Source: Mixta calida
GTDB taxonomy: Bacteria; Pseudomonadota; Gammaproteobacteria; Enterobacterales; Enterobacteriaceae
Direction: 5' to 3'
Length of the DNA stretch: 64,000 nt
Assembly: GCF_002953215.1 (NCBI RefSeq)
Contig: NZ_CP026378.1
Location: 1,966,540-2,030,539, forward strand
Below the pieces are notes generated by a model. The model made no database searches. It saw only the letters and a program-made list of their open reading frames with translations, and had not been told where the DNA came from. The position numbers and the translations under genes were made by a program. This document shows, piece by piece, positions 8,632 through 17,255 of this stretch. Position 1 is the first letter of the stretch. Each line of letters opens with the position of its first letter.

Positions 8632-9054
8632 ATGCGTGTTCGCCTGACCACTGAAAACGATGCTATATCCCTGATTACTATCGACATTGTTGCCCAGAGC
8701 CAGCCAGAAGGTGCGGCGCAAATCCGCATCTGGTGTGCCTGGTCTGTCTGTTATATTGCCGAACTGCAGGGAATAGCGATGGGATATGGCGTGCTGAACT
8801 ACCATTTCTTCGGCTACGGCTTTATTGAAATGCTGATGGTAGGGGAACACTACCGCCGCAGGGGTATCGGTCTGGCGTTGATTGCAGCATTGAAGTCCCG
8901 CTGCCAGCACCCGAAGCTGTTCACCTCCACCCATCGTTCTAACCTGCCAATGCAACGGCTGCTGTTGAACGCCGGATTTATCCCCAGCGGTCAGGTCGAC
9001 AATCTCGATGACGGGGACCCGGAAGCGATATTTTTTATTCCAGCCTTAACGTAG
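8632..9054 (+). CDS. GNAT family N-acetyltransferase
   Basis: 140 residues starting MRVRLTTENDAISLITIDIV. The GNAT core is clear: FIEMLMVGEHYRRRGIGLALI (motif A with R-R-x-G-I-G) and NLPMQRLLLNAGFIPSGQVDNLDDGDPEAIFF, a C-terminal pattern common in small cytoplasmic acetyltransferases. The ATG at 8632 is chosen over an upstream in-frame start at 8554 because GGGAG lies 7-10 bases ahead and the extra N-terminus has no similarity to the fold. Substrate unknown. Confidence 0.85.
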   Translation: MRVRLTTENDAISLITIDIVAQSQPEGAAQIRIWCAWSVCYIAELQGIAMGYGVLNYHFFGYGFIEMLMVGEHYRRRGIGLALIAALKSRCQHPKLFTSTHRSNLPMQRLLLNAGFIPSGQVDNLDDGDPEAIFFIPALT

Positions 9055-9172
9055 CGCAGAGAGAAGGGTACACAGACACCCATATCCAGGGTGCCAGGCT
9101 CAGCGAGGCCAGGGTTTTAGCGACCTCTGTATCTAACGGGAAGTGCCTCTCTGAGAAGGTTCTGGCAGTGAA

Positions 9173-9442
9173 TCAGGCAAAAACTGGCCGGGTGTAAGGT
9201 AAATCATCTTTCTGATAAATCGGGTCTTTACCTTCAGGCTGCGTCTGAGATTGCTGCCGATAATTGATAACTGTTTTACGCAAATATTCCCGCAACGCTA
9301 CCGGCTGCTGCCGCTCGGCTTGATGCGGCATGATCCTGACCTTTTCCCGGCTGTCTTTGACCGTCATCCCCGGCCAGCATTCCTCAACGTATCCGATAAG
9401 AAACCTCCCGATTGCCTTGCTGTCGATTGCGTTATCAATCAT
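9173..9442 (-). CDS. Hypothetical protein
   Basis: 89 codons from ATG at 9442 (MIDNAIDSKAIGRFLIGYVEECWPGMTV) to the stop at 9173. The residue pattern looks like a real soluble protein, with charged helices in the middle (HQAERQQPVALREYLRKTVINYRQQ). The frame extends to a GTG at 9484, close to the divergent dehydrogenase start. There is no good ribosome site and I do not recognise a family. It is divergent from the formaldehyde dehydrogenase gene, with 71 bases between the two starts. Confidence 0.45.
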   Translation of the reverse strand: MIDNAIDSKAIGRFLIGYVEECWPGMTVKDSREKVRIMPHQAERQQPVALREYLRKTVINYRQQSQTQPEGKDPIYQKDDLPYTRPVFA

Positions 9443-9513
9443 GGCAGCTAAACTTAGTTGACACTTACCCGGTAGGGCAGCCACACCTTTCCGGCCGCAA
9501 GCAGGAGAAGATC

Positions 9514-10647
9514 ATGAAAGCAGTTATTTACAACGGTCCCTATGATGTAAAAGTTAAAGACGTGCCGGATGCAAAAATTGTTCGCCCCACCGATGTGCTT
9601 GTCCGCATTACCACCACCAATATTTGTGGATCGGATTTGCACATGTACGAGGGTCGGACCAGCTTTGAGCAGGGACGTATTTTGGGGCACGAAAACCTGG
9701 GTGAGGTGGTTGAAATTGGCTCAGGAGTGGAGCGTGTTAAGGTCGGTGACTATGTCTGTCTGCCATTTAATGTCGGATGCGGTTTTTGCGAGAATTGTGA
9801 AAAAGGTCTGACCGGTTTTTGCCTCACCACCAATCCCGGTACTGTGGGCGCGGCCTATGGTTTTGCTGAAATGGGCTCCTGGGAGGGTGGTCAGGCGGAA
9901 CTGCTTCGGGTCCCCTTTGCAGACTTTAACTGCCTGGTGCTTCCGCCTGACGCAGTAGAAAAAGAAGATGATTATGTGATGCTCTCTGACATTTTCCCTA
10001 CCGGCTGGCATGCGACAGAACTCGCCGGATTAAAGCCTGGCGAAAGCGTAGCCATTTACGGCGCGGGGCCGGTGGGTCTGATGGCCGCACACTCAGCCAT
10101 GATAAAAGGCGCTTCACAGGTATTTGTAGTGGATACACACCAGGACCGTTTAGCGCTGGCAGAGAAAATGGGGGCGACGGGCATCAATGCGACCGGCGAT
10201 GAAGCCGTGCAACGAATTCTCGACTTAACTGACGGACGCGGCACTGACTGTGGCTGTGAATGCGTGGGCTATCAGTGCTGTAACAAACATGGCCATGAAG
10301 ATAATTCGGTCACTATGAACAGCCTCGTTGCATCAACCAAAGCAACCGGGGGAATTGGTGTGGTTGGCGTGTTTATCCCGCAGGATCCGGGAGCTGCATC
10401 AGACCTTGCCAAAGAAGGTAAGATGCCGTTTGATTTCGGCAGTTTTTGGTTTAAAGGACAGTCAATCCGCACCGGCCAGGCGAACGTCAAAGCCTATAAT
10501 CGTCAGCTGGCCCGTCTGATCCATCAGGGTAAAGCCAGCCCGGGCGGCATAATCTCACACCGTCTTTCACTTGCTGAGGCGCCTGAGGGATATAAGCACT
10601 TTGACGATCGCGATGAGGGATGGACGAAGGTTATCCTTAAGCCTTAA
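9514..10647 (+). CDS. Zinc-dependent, glutathione-independent formaldehyde dehydrogenase type enzyme
   Basis: 377 residues. Zinc alcohol dehydrogenase features are complete: catalytic Cys in TNICGSDLHMYEGRT, GHENLGEVVEIGSGVE, four structural-zinc cysteines in VGCGFCENCEKGLTGFC, and NAD motif GAGPVGLMAA with an acidic VVDTHQDR after the second strand. The long insert GCECVGYQCCNKHGHEDN is typical of the Pseudomonas FdhA-type enzyme, which oxidises formaldehyde to formate without glutathione by dismutation or with bound NAD. The ATG at 9514 has GCAGGAG 7-10 bases upstream. Other aldehydes or alcohols remain possible substrates. Confidence 0.85.
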   Translation: MKAVIYNGPYDVKVKDVPDAKIVRPTDVLVRITTTNICGSDLHMYEGRTSFEQGRILGHENLGEVVEIGSGVERVKVGDYVCLPFNVGCGFCENCEKGLTGFCLTTNPGTVGAAYGFAEMGSWEGGQAELLRVPFADFNCLVLPPDAVEKEDDYVMLSDIFPTGWHATELAGLKPGESVAIYGAGPVGLMAAHSAMIKGASQVFVVDTHQDRLALAEKMGATGINATGDEAVQRILDLTDGRGTDCGCECVGYQCCNKHGHEDNSVTMNSLVASTKATGGIGVVGVFIPQDPGAASDLAKEGKMPFDFGSFWFKGQSIRTGQANVKAYNRQLARLIHQGKASPGGIISHRLSLAEAPEGYKHFDDRDEGWTKVILKP

Positions 10648-11003
10648 CTGACGCTGATCGGTTATAAAAGTTAAATCGGAACAATTAAACCGGAACAATG
10701 TAGAAATATCGACGGGATACCATTGCGTATCCTGTCATAATATTTATCTTCTGCTGCCAGGCTCGCCCCTGTATCTATTGTGATGTTTAATGACGCATTA
10801 TGAATATTATCAGGACCTGTGAATAGCGCCCGATCTTCTTCAGGCATAAACGAAATAAACGCTATTCATGTAATAACGATGAGAGTGGGTGAGAATGAAG
10901 TGCGATATTATAAGGATTCTATGTAACATCATGTCGGGATAGATCCAGAGTCAAAGCCACCTGAGTATTACAGGTGGCTTTTAAACGATTCTGAGCTGCG
11001 TTT
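10648..11003. other. Convergent intergenic region
   Basis: About 356 bases between the 3' ends of the dehydrogenase (plus) and the hydrolase (minus). It is AT-rich and holds one strong two-way terminator (10953-10982). No open frame with a start site is visible. Confidence 0.5.
10953..10982. terminator. Bidirectional terminator
   Basis: AAGCCACCTG and CAGGTGGCTT form a perfect 10-bp stem around AGTATTA, followed by TT AAA on the plus side and TTTGA on the minus side. It lies 21 bases beyond the stop of the alpha/beta hydrolase gene and can serve both convergent genes. Confidence 0.75.
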
Positions 11004-12140
11004 TTACCTTAAGCTGGTTTTGAAAAACTGTTCAAACCTGGCAAAAGGGATCTTACCTGCAGCGTTGTCGTATAAGTCCACGTGGTTTGCGCCGGGGACG
11101 ATCACAAGCTCTTTTTCAGTGCTGCCAACCGCTTTGTAGGCATCTTCTGCAAAATAGCGCGAGTGCGCTTTTTCACCTGTAACAATCAACACAGGAATAG
11201 TGATTTCATTTGCGTAGCTAAGCAGCGGCATATTCATAAACGACAAGGGCATCGTTGCATTCCATGCGCCATTAGAGTTAACAGAACGCCCATGGAAGCC
11301 GCGTGGCATTCTGTAATAATCAAAAAACTCTTTCAGTACCGGGTGTGGATTCGCGGGTAATGTTTCCGGCAGAATTCGCTCAGAAGCGCTTACGCTGCCA
11401 TTCTTATCCACATTAATATCGTGACTACCGCGGGCGATAGTTCCGCTTTCAGCATCTTTCCAGCGCTGCTCGTTCAGGTACTGTAATACGGCACGGCGAT
11501 CGGCTGTTGAATAACGGTCTTTGCCATCACCAACGCCATGTCCCATCGCCCGGCTCATGTCGTACATCACGCTGGTCGCAACTGCTTTTACGCGTGTATC
11601 CATCGCCGCCGCATTGAGTGCCATGCCTCCCCAGCCGCAAATACCGAGTAATCCAATACGATGGCGATCCACCTCTTTTTGTAATCCAAGGAAATCAACC
11701 GCCGCGCTAAAGTCCTCAGTGTTGATATCCGGAGAGGCAACATTACGCGGATAGCCACCACTTTCACCCGTGTAAGAAGGATCGAATGCCAGCGCAACAA
11801 ATCCCTGTTCGGCCAGGGTCTGTGCATACAGGCCGCTTGATTGCTCTTTGACCGCACCGAAAGGACCACTTAATGCAATCGCAGCCAGTTTACGTTCGCC
11901 CCGGTTTTTGGGGATGTAAAGATCCCCTACTAATATGATCCCGTAACGGTTCTGGAATGCCACCTTGCGATGATCAACCTTATCGCTCTCTGCAAAGGTT
12001 TTATCCCATTTTTCTACCATTGAAACAGGCGAGTTCGGATTAGATGTGTCAGCATAACTCATTGTCGTAACTCCACTTAATGATACGCATAGCAGCGTAG
12101 CGGGTAGCGCGGCTGTCAGCTTTCTGGTGAAAACATTCAT
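11004..12140 (-). CDS. Exported alpha/beta hydrolase (dienelactone hydrolase-like)
   Basis: 378 residues. A Sec signal peptide is clear: MNVFTRKLTAALPATLLCVS followed by a probable cleavage after SYA. The alpha/beta hydrolase core follows (AIALSGPFGAVKEQS, then ALAFDPSYTGESGG). The nucleophile elbow reads GLLGICGWGGMALN, with cysteine where most hydrolases have serine, as in dienelactone hydrolases. The late acid and histidine are in VLIVTGEKAHSRYF and VIVPGANHVDLYD. It would act in the periplasm; the substrate is unknown. AGGGG lies upstream of the ATG. It is divergent from a LysR gene with a 199-base shared region, so that regulator probably controls it. Confidence 0.8.
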   Translation of the reverse strand: MNVFTRKLTAALPATLLCVSLSGVTTMSYADTSNPNSPVSMVEKWDKTFAESDKVDHRKVAFQNRYGIILVGDLYIPKNRGERKLAAIALSGPFGAVKEQSSGLYAQTLAEQGFVALAFDPSYTGESGGYPRNVASPDINTEDFSAAVDFLGLQKEVDRHRIGLLGICGWGGMALNAAAMDTRVKAVATSVMYDMSRAMGHGVGDGKDRYSTADRRAVLQYLNEQRWKDAESGTIARGSHDINVDKNGSVSASERILPETLPANPHPVLKEFFDYYRMPRGFHGRSVNSNGAWNATMPLSFMNMPLLSYANEITIPVLIVTGEKAHSRYFAEDAYKAVGSTEKELVIVPGANHVDLYDNAAGKIPFARFEQFFKTSLR

Positions 12141-12258
12141 TTAAATTCCCCTGAAAAAGAAAAGTGAGGTACCGGTTTCATACGGAGAGTACTGCTGTGC
12201 TTTGATGCAATGCGCTCATTATAGGTAGCAGAAATAGTGCTGATTAGAGGGTAAAAAT

Positions 12259-12275
12259 TGCTAGGATTAATAGCA
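12259..12275. promoter_or_regulatory. Candidate LysR operator between divergent genes
   Basis: TGCTA-N7-TAGCA is a dyad in the gap between the hydrolase start (12140) and the LysR start (12340). LysR proteins bind such interrupted palindromes near their own promoter, so this is the best candidate site for the adjacent regulator. The inference is from position and symmetry only. Confidence 0.45.
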
Positions 12276-12339
12276 TATTGTTATAAATGAAGGGCCGCAG
12301 CAGACATCATTTGCGGCCAGATATTCTGAGGACGCGCAA

Positions 12340-13224
12340 ATGGCAAAACGGGAAAACTATAATGAGCTCTACTTGTTTATGCAGGTGGTGCGGGAGGGCA
12401 GTTTCACTGCAGCGGCACATCGTCTTGGACTTGCACAATCAGGCGTTAGTCGTTCTGTCCGTGAACTTGAAGAAAGGCTGGGTATACAGCTTCTGGTTCG
12501 CACTACGCGCAGGCTGTCGTTAACACAGGCAGGTGAGCAACTGTATCAGACAACAGAATCCGGATTTGATGCTTTAGATACGGGTCTTGCCACGCTGGCG
12601 TATTACCGGAATACCCCGTCCGGTACGGTACGCATCAATGCCAGCCAGCATGCTATTGATAAAGTTCTTTTACCGAAGCTGGCGCTATTTAAGCACCGTT
12701 ACCCCGATATCAGGCTTGAACTCATCAGTGAAAGCCGGTTCGTCGATATTATCGCTGAGCGGTTTGATGCCGGCGTGCGGCTGGGGCCGGAGGTAGGACA
12801 GGGCATGGTCGCGGTGCGTATTACACCTGACATGGAGATGGTTGTTGTAGCTACGCCCGAGCATTTTCGTCGCTATGGCTTTCCACAAACACCGGCTGAT
12901 TTAGTGATTCATCCTTGTATAGCCTACCAGTTTGCCGATGGTAGCCTTTATCAGTGGGAACTCCTTCAGGACGGTAAAAAAATAACGCACCGACCACAAG
13001 GACAGTGGGCCTTTTCTGACAGCTACATGGAAGCAAAAGCAGCCAGACTGGGGCTGGGGCTGGCTTATGTCCCGGAGGAACTGGTCGCTGATGATTTAGA
13101 GCAAGGCAATCTTATCAGGGCGTTGCCACGTTACAGCCAGCGCCTGGAAGGTTCATTCCTGTATTATCCTCACCGCAATGTGTCGCCGGCACTGAGAGTC
13201 GTCATTGATATACTGAAAATCTGA
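12340..13224 (+). CDS. LysR family transcriptional regulator
   Basis: 294 residues. The N-terminal winged helix-turn-helix (residues about 5-64, GSFTAAAHRLGLAQSGVSRSVRELEERLG) is followed by the linker helix and the two-lobed effector domain (GTVRINASQHAIDKVLLPKL onward). It resembles the CrgA/PA-type LysR subgroup that activates adjacent oxidoreductase or hydrolase genes. The ATG at 12340 has GAGG 8 bases upstream. It is divergent from the exported hydrolase at 11004-12140, its likely target. The effector is unknown. Confidence 0.9.
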   Translation: MAKRENYNELYLFMQVVREGSFTAAAHRLGLAQSGVSRSVRELEERLGIQLLVRTTRRLSLTQAGEQLYQTTESGFDALDTGLATLAYYRNTPSGTVRINASQHAIDKVLLPKLALFKHRYPDIRLELISESRFVDIIAERFDAGVRLGPEVGQGMVAVRITPDMEMVVVATPEHFRRYGFPQTPADLVIHPCIAYQFADGSLYQWELLQDGKKITHRPQGQWAFSDSYMEAKAARLGLGLAYVPEELVADDLEQGNLIRALPRYSQRLEGSFLYYPHRNVSPALRVVIDILKI

Positions 13225-13270
13225 AGTTTAGCTATTTATATTCTTCGTTGTTCCGCTCTTTGTTATCGGA

Positions 13271-13304
13271 ATAACGTCCGCTTATGGCACAAAGCGGACG
13301 TTAT
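13271..13304. repeat. Palindromic repeat copy D, longest stem
   Basis: The arms ATAACGTCCGCTT and AAAGCGGACGTTAT pair around ATGGCAC, giving the longest near-perfect stem of the family. It lies 47 bases after the LysR stop and could act as its terminator hairpin, though no long T-run follows. Confidence 0.75.
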
Positions 13305-13441
13305 TGTTCCAGCATTGCTCCTTTGCCGTGGCTATACAGCGCGTATTCTAACCTCAAAACAGCAACTGCCATGCGTCTGTTCAGCCAGTGGCGCAGAGAA
13401 ACTTACAGGCTGACCCTGTGGCAGCAGGTAAACTACACCTG

Positions 13442-14220
13442 TTAAGTCGGGTGATAAAACGAAGGTGGCTGGCCCGTAACCCGACGGAACATTGTCGCGA
13501 AGGAGGAGCCATTTTCATAACCGAGCGACAACGCGACTTCATTCACCGGTGTGCCCGTTAGCAGCAATGACAGCGCGCTGACCACACAGGCTCGCTGACG
13601 CCAGGCGGAAAACGACATGCCGGTTTGCTGCCGGAAATGGCGACGAAATGTGCTGCCACTCATAAACAGCGCGCTGGCCCAGCGCTCGGCCTGATCGTGG
13701 ATGGCTGGCGCGAGTAAAAAAGCCTGACACAGCGCCAGCAGCGCGGGCTGCTGCGGCAAAGGAATATCGAACGCGCGCACCGGCATTGCCGCCAGTTCAA
13801 GCAGCATCAAATCTGTCAGCGCCCGATCGCGTACACTGTCATAGCGCGGCGGCAAATCCACCGCCTCCAGCAGTAGCTGCCGCAACAGCGGCGATACGCC
13901 AATCACTTCACAGCGGCTGATGTTACGCAATCTGGCCGCGCATGCGGGTTCGATATACAGGCTACGCGTAGTGACGCCCACAAACTTTACGGCATGCAGG
14001 GTTTTGGGGGGATCCATACCGCATGCTGGGGCGGCACCACCCATTTCCCGTCACGGGTTGAGACGTGCATCAGGCCGGTTGCGCCATACAGAAGCTGCGC
14101 GCGGCGGTGCTGGTGTTGCGGCAGGATAAATCCCTGCGCATAGTCGTTGCCGAGCGCCACAACCTCCCGATCCAGCCGATCGAAATCGTCAATTTTTCCG
14201 TTTCGCACTTCCGCCTCCAT
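13442..14220 (-). pseudogene. AraC family regulator with a one-base frameshift
   Basis: Two frames together make one AraC protein of about 259 residues. The N-terminal part from ATG at 14220 (MEAEVRNGKIDDFDRLDREV) covers the cupin sensor (GFILPQHQHRRAQLLYGATG, WVVPPQHAVWIPP) and then runs into PCMP and a stop. The second frame continues KTLHAVKFVGVTTRSLYIEP and carries the helix-turn-helix domain (SGSTFRRHFRQQTGMSFSAW, VALSLGYENGSSFATMFRRV) to 13442. One extra base in the run of six G at 14006-14011 (plus strand) would rejoin them. The layout resembles NimR/YeaM-type regulators. It is divergent from the TSUP permease, a likely target. Either a true recent mutation or a homopolymer error. Confidence 0.8.
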
Positions 14221-14315
14221 CTGACCAGTTTGCAAGGGTAATTGAGCGCTGCGCAAATGGGAAGCGGGGCGCTGGCGCGATAAGCTACTGCCTCATTTTC
14301 AAACGGGACACTTCT

Positions 14316-15104
14316 TTGAACGATCTGATGATTATTGCACTGGCCGGTTTTACTACCGGCATAACAACGGTACTTTTTGGTTTCGGCGGCGGCTTTGTGG
14401 TGGTGCCCTTTGTTTACCAGTTGCTGGTGCGGCAGCCGCAGCTGGCAGGCAGTGCGATGCATATTGCCGTCGCCACCTCGACTGCGGTGATGATTTTTAA
14501 CGCGGGCTGGGTCAGCTACCAAAACTGGCGTGCGGGCAGGCTTTCTTCATCCATCTTGTTCCCGCTGCTGTGGTTTATCGCCATGGGCGCGGTGGCCGGT
14601 TCGTGGCTGGCGGGAATATTGAGCGAAGCGCTGGTTCGCGCGCTTTTTATCCTTTATATGCTGGCGACGATTGGGGACTGTCTGTTGCGCAAAGGTTTCT
14701 TCAGCGGCAGTGCGCCGCGTCGCTTAACACTTTTAACGGTCACCGTTGGCGGTATGCTAATCGGCATGATTGCTGCACTGCTGGGCGTGGGCGGCAGCGT
14801 AATGACGGTGCCACTGTTACGACGACACGGCCATGCGATGCGCGCGTGTATTAGCGCGGCCAACCCGCTTTCCCTGCCGGTGGCGCTGTGCGGTGCGGTG
14901 ACCTATGCGATAAGCGGCTGGCACAAAATTCCGGCAGGCGGCTTTGTGGGATTTATCAGCCTGAAAATCCTGGGCTTGCTCCTGGTTACCGGCTGGGCGG
15001 GTATAGTTTTCAGCCGCAGGACGATCCCCGCCGTCCCCGATGTCTGGCATGCGCGAATCTACGTGATGCTGCTGTGCATAGTACTAATGGCAATGTTGCT
15101 TTAA
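14316..15104 (+). CDS. TSUP (TauE/SafE) family permease
   Basis: 262 residues with about eight membrane segments arranged as two repeated halves. The glycine-rich repeat starts are characteristic: GFTTGITTVLFGFGGGFVVVP near residue 11 and GMLIGMIAALLGVGGSVMTVP near residue 150. The family moves sulfite, sulfonates or other organic anions across the inner membrane. The substrate is unknown. The TTG at 14316 is used; the ATG at 14328 is an alternative, and neither has a strong ribosome site. It is divergent from the frameshifted AraC gene. Confidence 0.85.
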   Translation: MNDLMIIALAGFTTGITTVLFGFGGGFVVVPFVYQLLVRQPQLAGSAMHIAVATSTAVMIFNAGWVSYQNWRAGRLSSSILFPLLWFIAMGAVAGSWLAGILSEALVRALFILYMLATIGDCLLRKGFFSGSAPRRLTLLTVTVGGMLIGMIAALLGVGGSVMTVPLLRRHGHAMRACISAANPLSLPVALCGAVTYAISGWHKIPAGGFVGFISLKILGLLLVTGWAGIVFSRRTIPAVPDVWHARIYVMLLCIVLMAMLL

Positions 15105-15160
15105 ACAAACCCTGTGTTGCGAGTTCGGTTGCTATTACAGCAGCAATATCTGCATGAAGA

Positions 15161-15183
15161 GTTGCTTCTGGCACAAAGCGGAC
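15161..15183. repeat. Palindromic repeat copy E, left arm decayed
   Basis: GTTGCTT, CTGGCAC, AAAGCGGAC: loop and right arm match the other copies, while the left arm has lost the GTCC start. It is the last copy before the integrase remnant. Confidence 0.65.
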
Positions 15184-15230
15184 CTTGAGGAATGAGTTCT
15201 ATGCTCTTGGCTCACTAAATGCAATAAGTT

Positions 15231-15736
15231 CTAACTGAATTCTGCTGCCCATTTGTCCAACATATCAGCCCAGTCCTGCATCATCACTTTACGTTCATCA
15301 AGATAGGTTGCATGGTTGTATGTGCGACGAACATTGTTGGTATCAGCGTGCGCAAGTTGGGCCTCAATAGCATCAGGCCGATAGCCCATCTCGTTTAAAC
15401 GGGTACTTCCTGTGGTTCGGGTTGCATGCGGGCTATAATGGCGATCAGCTCAAAGGTGTTAGAAGCGTCATTGACCTTGCGGATCTTATCTAGCTAACGA
15501 GCCCTTGCCGGGCTAACTCCATCCGCGACTTGCTTACGAGCTTGCTCACATTTCTACGAGCTTTACTGCTGGATACTCACCCAATGCAAACATGCTTGAT
15601 TTGCCATTGAGCTTGAATCGGTAATGCCTCGCCTTTTTGCCGTTGGGTTTGACTTCAAGGTATAACCCATTGAAATCGTTGAGGCGGTAGAGCTTTTCTT
15701 TGGTTTTGCTGTACGGCATTGAGTATCTGTGAGCAT
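15231..15736 (-). pseudogene. Decayed P4-type tyrosine recombinase (integrase)
   Basis: The start is intact: AAGGA, six bases, ATG at 15736, then MLTDTQCRTAKPK. A one-base loss in an A-run shifts frame to LYRLNDFNGLYLEVKPNGKK and FKLNGKSSMFALGEYPAVKLVE, the DUF4102 N-terminal domain of P4-like integrases. Further shifts follow, a large part of the core-binding and catalytic domain is deleted, and the C-terminal piece resumes as SPHATRTTGSTRLNEMGYRP and AQLAHADTNNVRRTYNHATY, containing the histidine and nucleophile tyrosine region. It ends at TAG 15231-15233. About 168 codons remain of the usual roughly 400. It marks the accessory/core border, beside ychF. Confidence 0.9.
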
Positions 15737-15867
15737 AACGATTCCTTGTATATTTATTATACCGTTATTGTACTCACTTAAAATGAAGATGAAAGTTTGA
15801 TGTACTTACCTGCGTACTCATTTTGGAATGCGCTTCTACGAAACCATTTGCGACACTATGAAATGAA

Positions 15868-15891
15868 AAATCCACGCAAATGCGTGGATTT
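15868..15891. terminator. Hairpin terminator downstream of ychF
   Basis: AAATCCACGC and GCGTGGATTT form a 10-bp stem around AAAT. It lies about 60 bases past the ychF stop. The minus strand continues TTTCATTTC; the plus strand ends near AATTTTTG. Confidence 0.65.
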
Positions 15892-15949
15892 AATCAATTT
15901 TTGTGAAAGTCATGAGATTCAATGAAACCTCATGAACAACAAAATTTAT

Positions 15950-17041
15950 TTAGACGTTAAACAGGAAGTTCATAATATCGCCATCTTTAACGATATACTC
16001 TTTCCCTTCAGAACGCATCTTGCCCGCTTCTTTCGCGCCCTGTTCGCCTTTGTAGGTGATGAAATCTTCAAATGCGATGGTCTGCGCGCGGATAAAGCCT
16101 TTTTCGAAGTCGGTATGGATTTTACCCGCCGCCTGCGGCGCGGTAGCGCCTACCGGGATGGTCCATGCGCGCACTTCCTTCACGCCTGCGGTGAAGTAGG
16201 TTTGCAGGTTCAGCAGCGCATAACCCGCGCGGATGACGCGGTTCAGGCCCGGCTCTTCCAGACCCAGCTCCGCCATAAACTCGGCGCGATCTTCATCGTC
16301 CAGCTCGGCGATATCTGACTCAACGGCGGCACAAACCGGCACCACGACGGAGCCTTCCTGTTCGGCAATCGCGCGCACCTGGTCCAGATACGGGTTGTTC
16401 TCGAAACCGTCTTCATTAACGTTGGCGATATACATCGTCGGCTTCAGCGTCAGGAAGCTGAGGTAGCGAATCGCCGCTTTCTCTTCAGCGTCCAGCGGCA
16501 GAGCGCGCAGCATGCCGGCATTTTCCAGGTGCGGCAGGCACTTCTCCAGCACCGCCTGTTCCAGTTTGGCGTCTTTATCGCCGCCTTTCGCTTTTTTCTG
16601 CACGCGCTGCAGCGCGCGTTCGCAGGTGTCCAGGTCGGAAAGCGCCAGCTCGGTATTGATGACGTCAATATCTTCCGCCGGGTTTACTTTTCCTGAGACG
16701 TGAATGATATTGTCGTTTTCAAAGCAACGCACTACGTGGCCAATCGCTTCGGTTTCACGGATGTTGGTCAGGAACTGGTTGCCCAGGCCTTCACCTTTGG
16801 AGGCGCCTTTTACCAGACCGGCAATATCGACAAATTCCATCGTGGTCGGGATGACACGCTGCGGTTTGACGATTTCCGCCAGCTGGTCGAGACGTGAATC
16901 AGGCATTGGCACCACGCCGGTATTTGGCTCAATGGTACAGAACGGGAAGTTAGCTGCTTCGATGCCCGCTTTGGTTAACGCATTGAACAGAGTGGATTTC
17001 CCCACGTTAGGCAGGCCCACGATACCGCATTTGAATCCCAT
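15950..17041 (-). CDS. ychF: Redox-regulated ATPase YchF (OLA1 family)
   Basis: 363 residues, the normal length. P-loop [12 protein letters not shown] near residue 8, switch region [20 protein letters not shown], and the C-terminal TGS domain with [17 protein letters not shown] and [12 protein letters not shown]. YchF prefers ATP over GTP because the G4 motif is changed (NVNEDGF here instead of NKxD). It binds ribosomes and influences stress responses. The neighbours pth and, further on, prs match E. coli, but an EAL-domain gene is inserted between ychF and pth. The ATG at 17041 gives the canonical [11 protein letters not shown] start. Confidence 0.97.
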   Translation of the reverse strand: MGFKCGIVGLPNVGKSTLFNALTKAGIEAANFPFCTIEPNTGVVPMPDSRLDQLAEIVKPQRVIPTTMEFVDIAGLVKGASKGEGLGNQFLTNIRETEAIGHVVRCFENDNIIHVSGKVNPAEDIDVINTELALSDLDTCERALQRVQKKAKGGDKDAKLEQAVLEKCLPHLENAGMLRALPLDAEEKAAIRYLSFLTLKPTMYIANVNEDGFENNPYLDQVRAIAEQEGSVVVPVCAAVESDIAELDDEDRAEFMAELGLEEPGLNRVIRAGYALLNLQTYFTAGVKEVRAWTIPVGATAPQAAGKIHTDFEKGFIRAQTIAFEDFITYKGEQGAKEAGKMRSEGKEYIVKDGDIMNFLFNV

Positions 17042-17255
17042 GTTTGAATCACCTTAATTGCTGAGATAACCGGACAATAACCGTTGCCGGTAATGACATG
17101 AAAAATTTGCCGCTAGTATACACGTAATTATGGCCCGAATGCGGCTGATTTCATTTTCCGGGCGCGGGAAAAAGCGTTTTAAATCTGCAATTCCGCAGAT
17201 TGTTGTTGATACTATTCATGAGGCGTAACGTGAGCAAAGAGGCGCAACCGGTTTT

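Noticed and set aside
13371-13445. A 24-codon plus-strand frame after the LysR gene (MRLFSQWRRETY...)
   Set aside because: Too short, no ribosome site, and it overlaps the end of the AraC pseudogene.
545-15183. CRISPR array explanation for the repeated hairpins
   Set aside because: The copies are widely and irregularly spaced, lie between unrelated genes, and no spacers or cas genes are present.
15741-15949. A tRNA gene as attachment site for the integrase remnant
   Set aside because: No cloverleaf, TTCGANTC arm or CCA-type end could be read on either strand; only hairpins near 15868 and 15911 are present.
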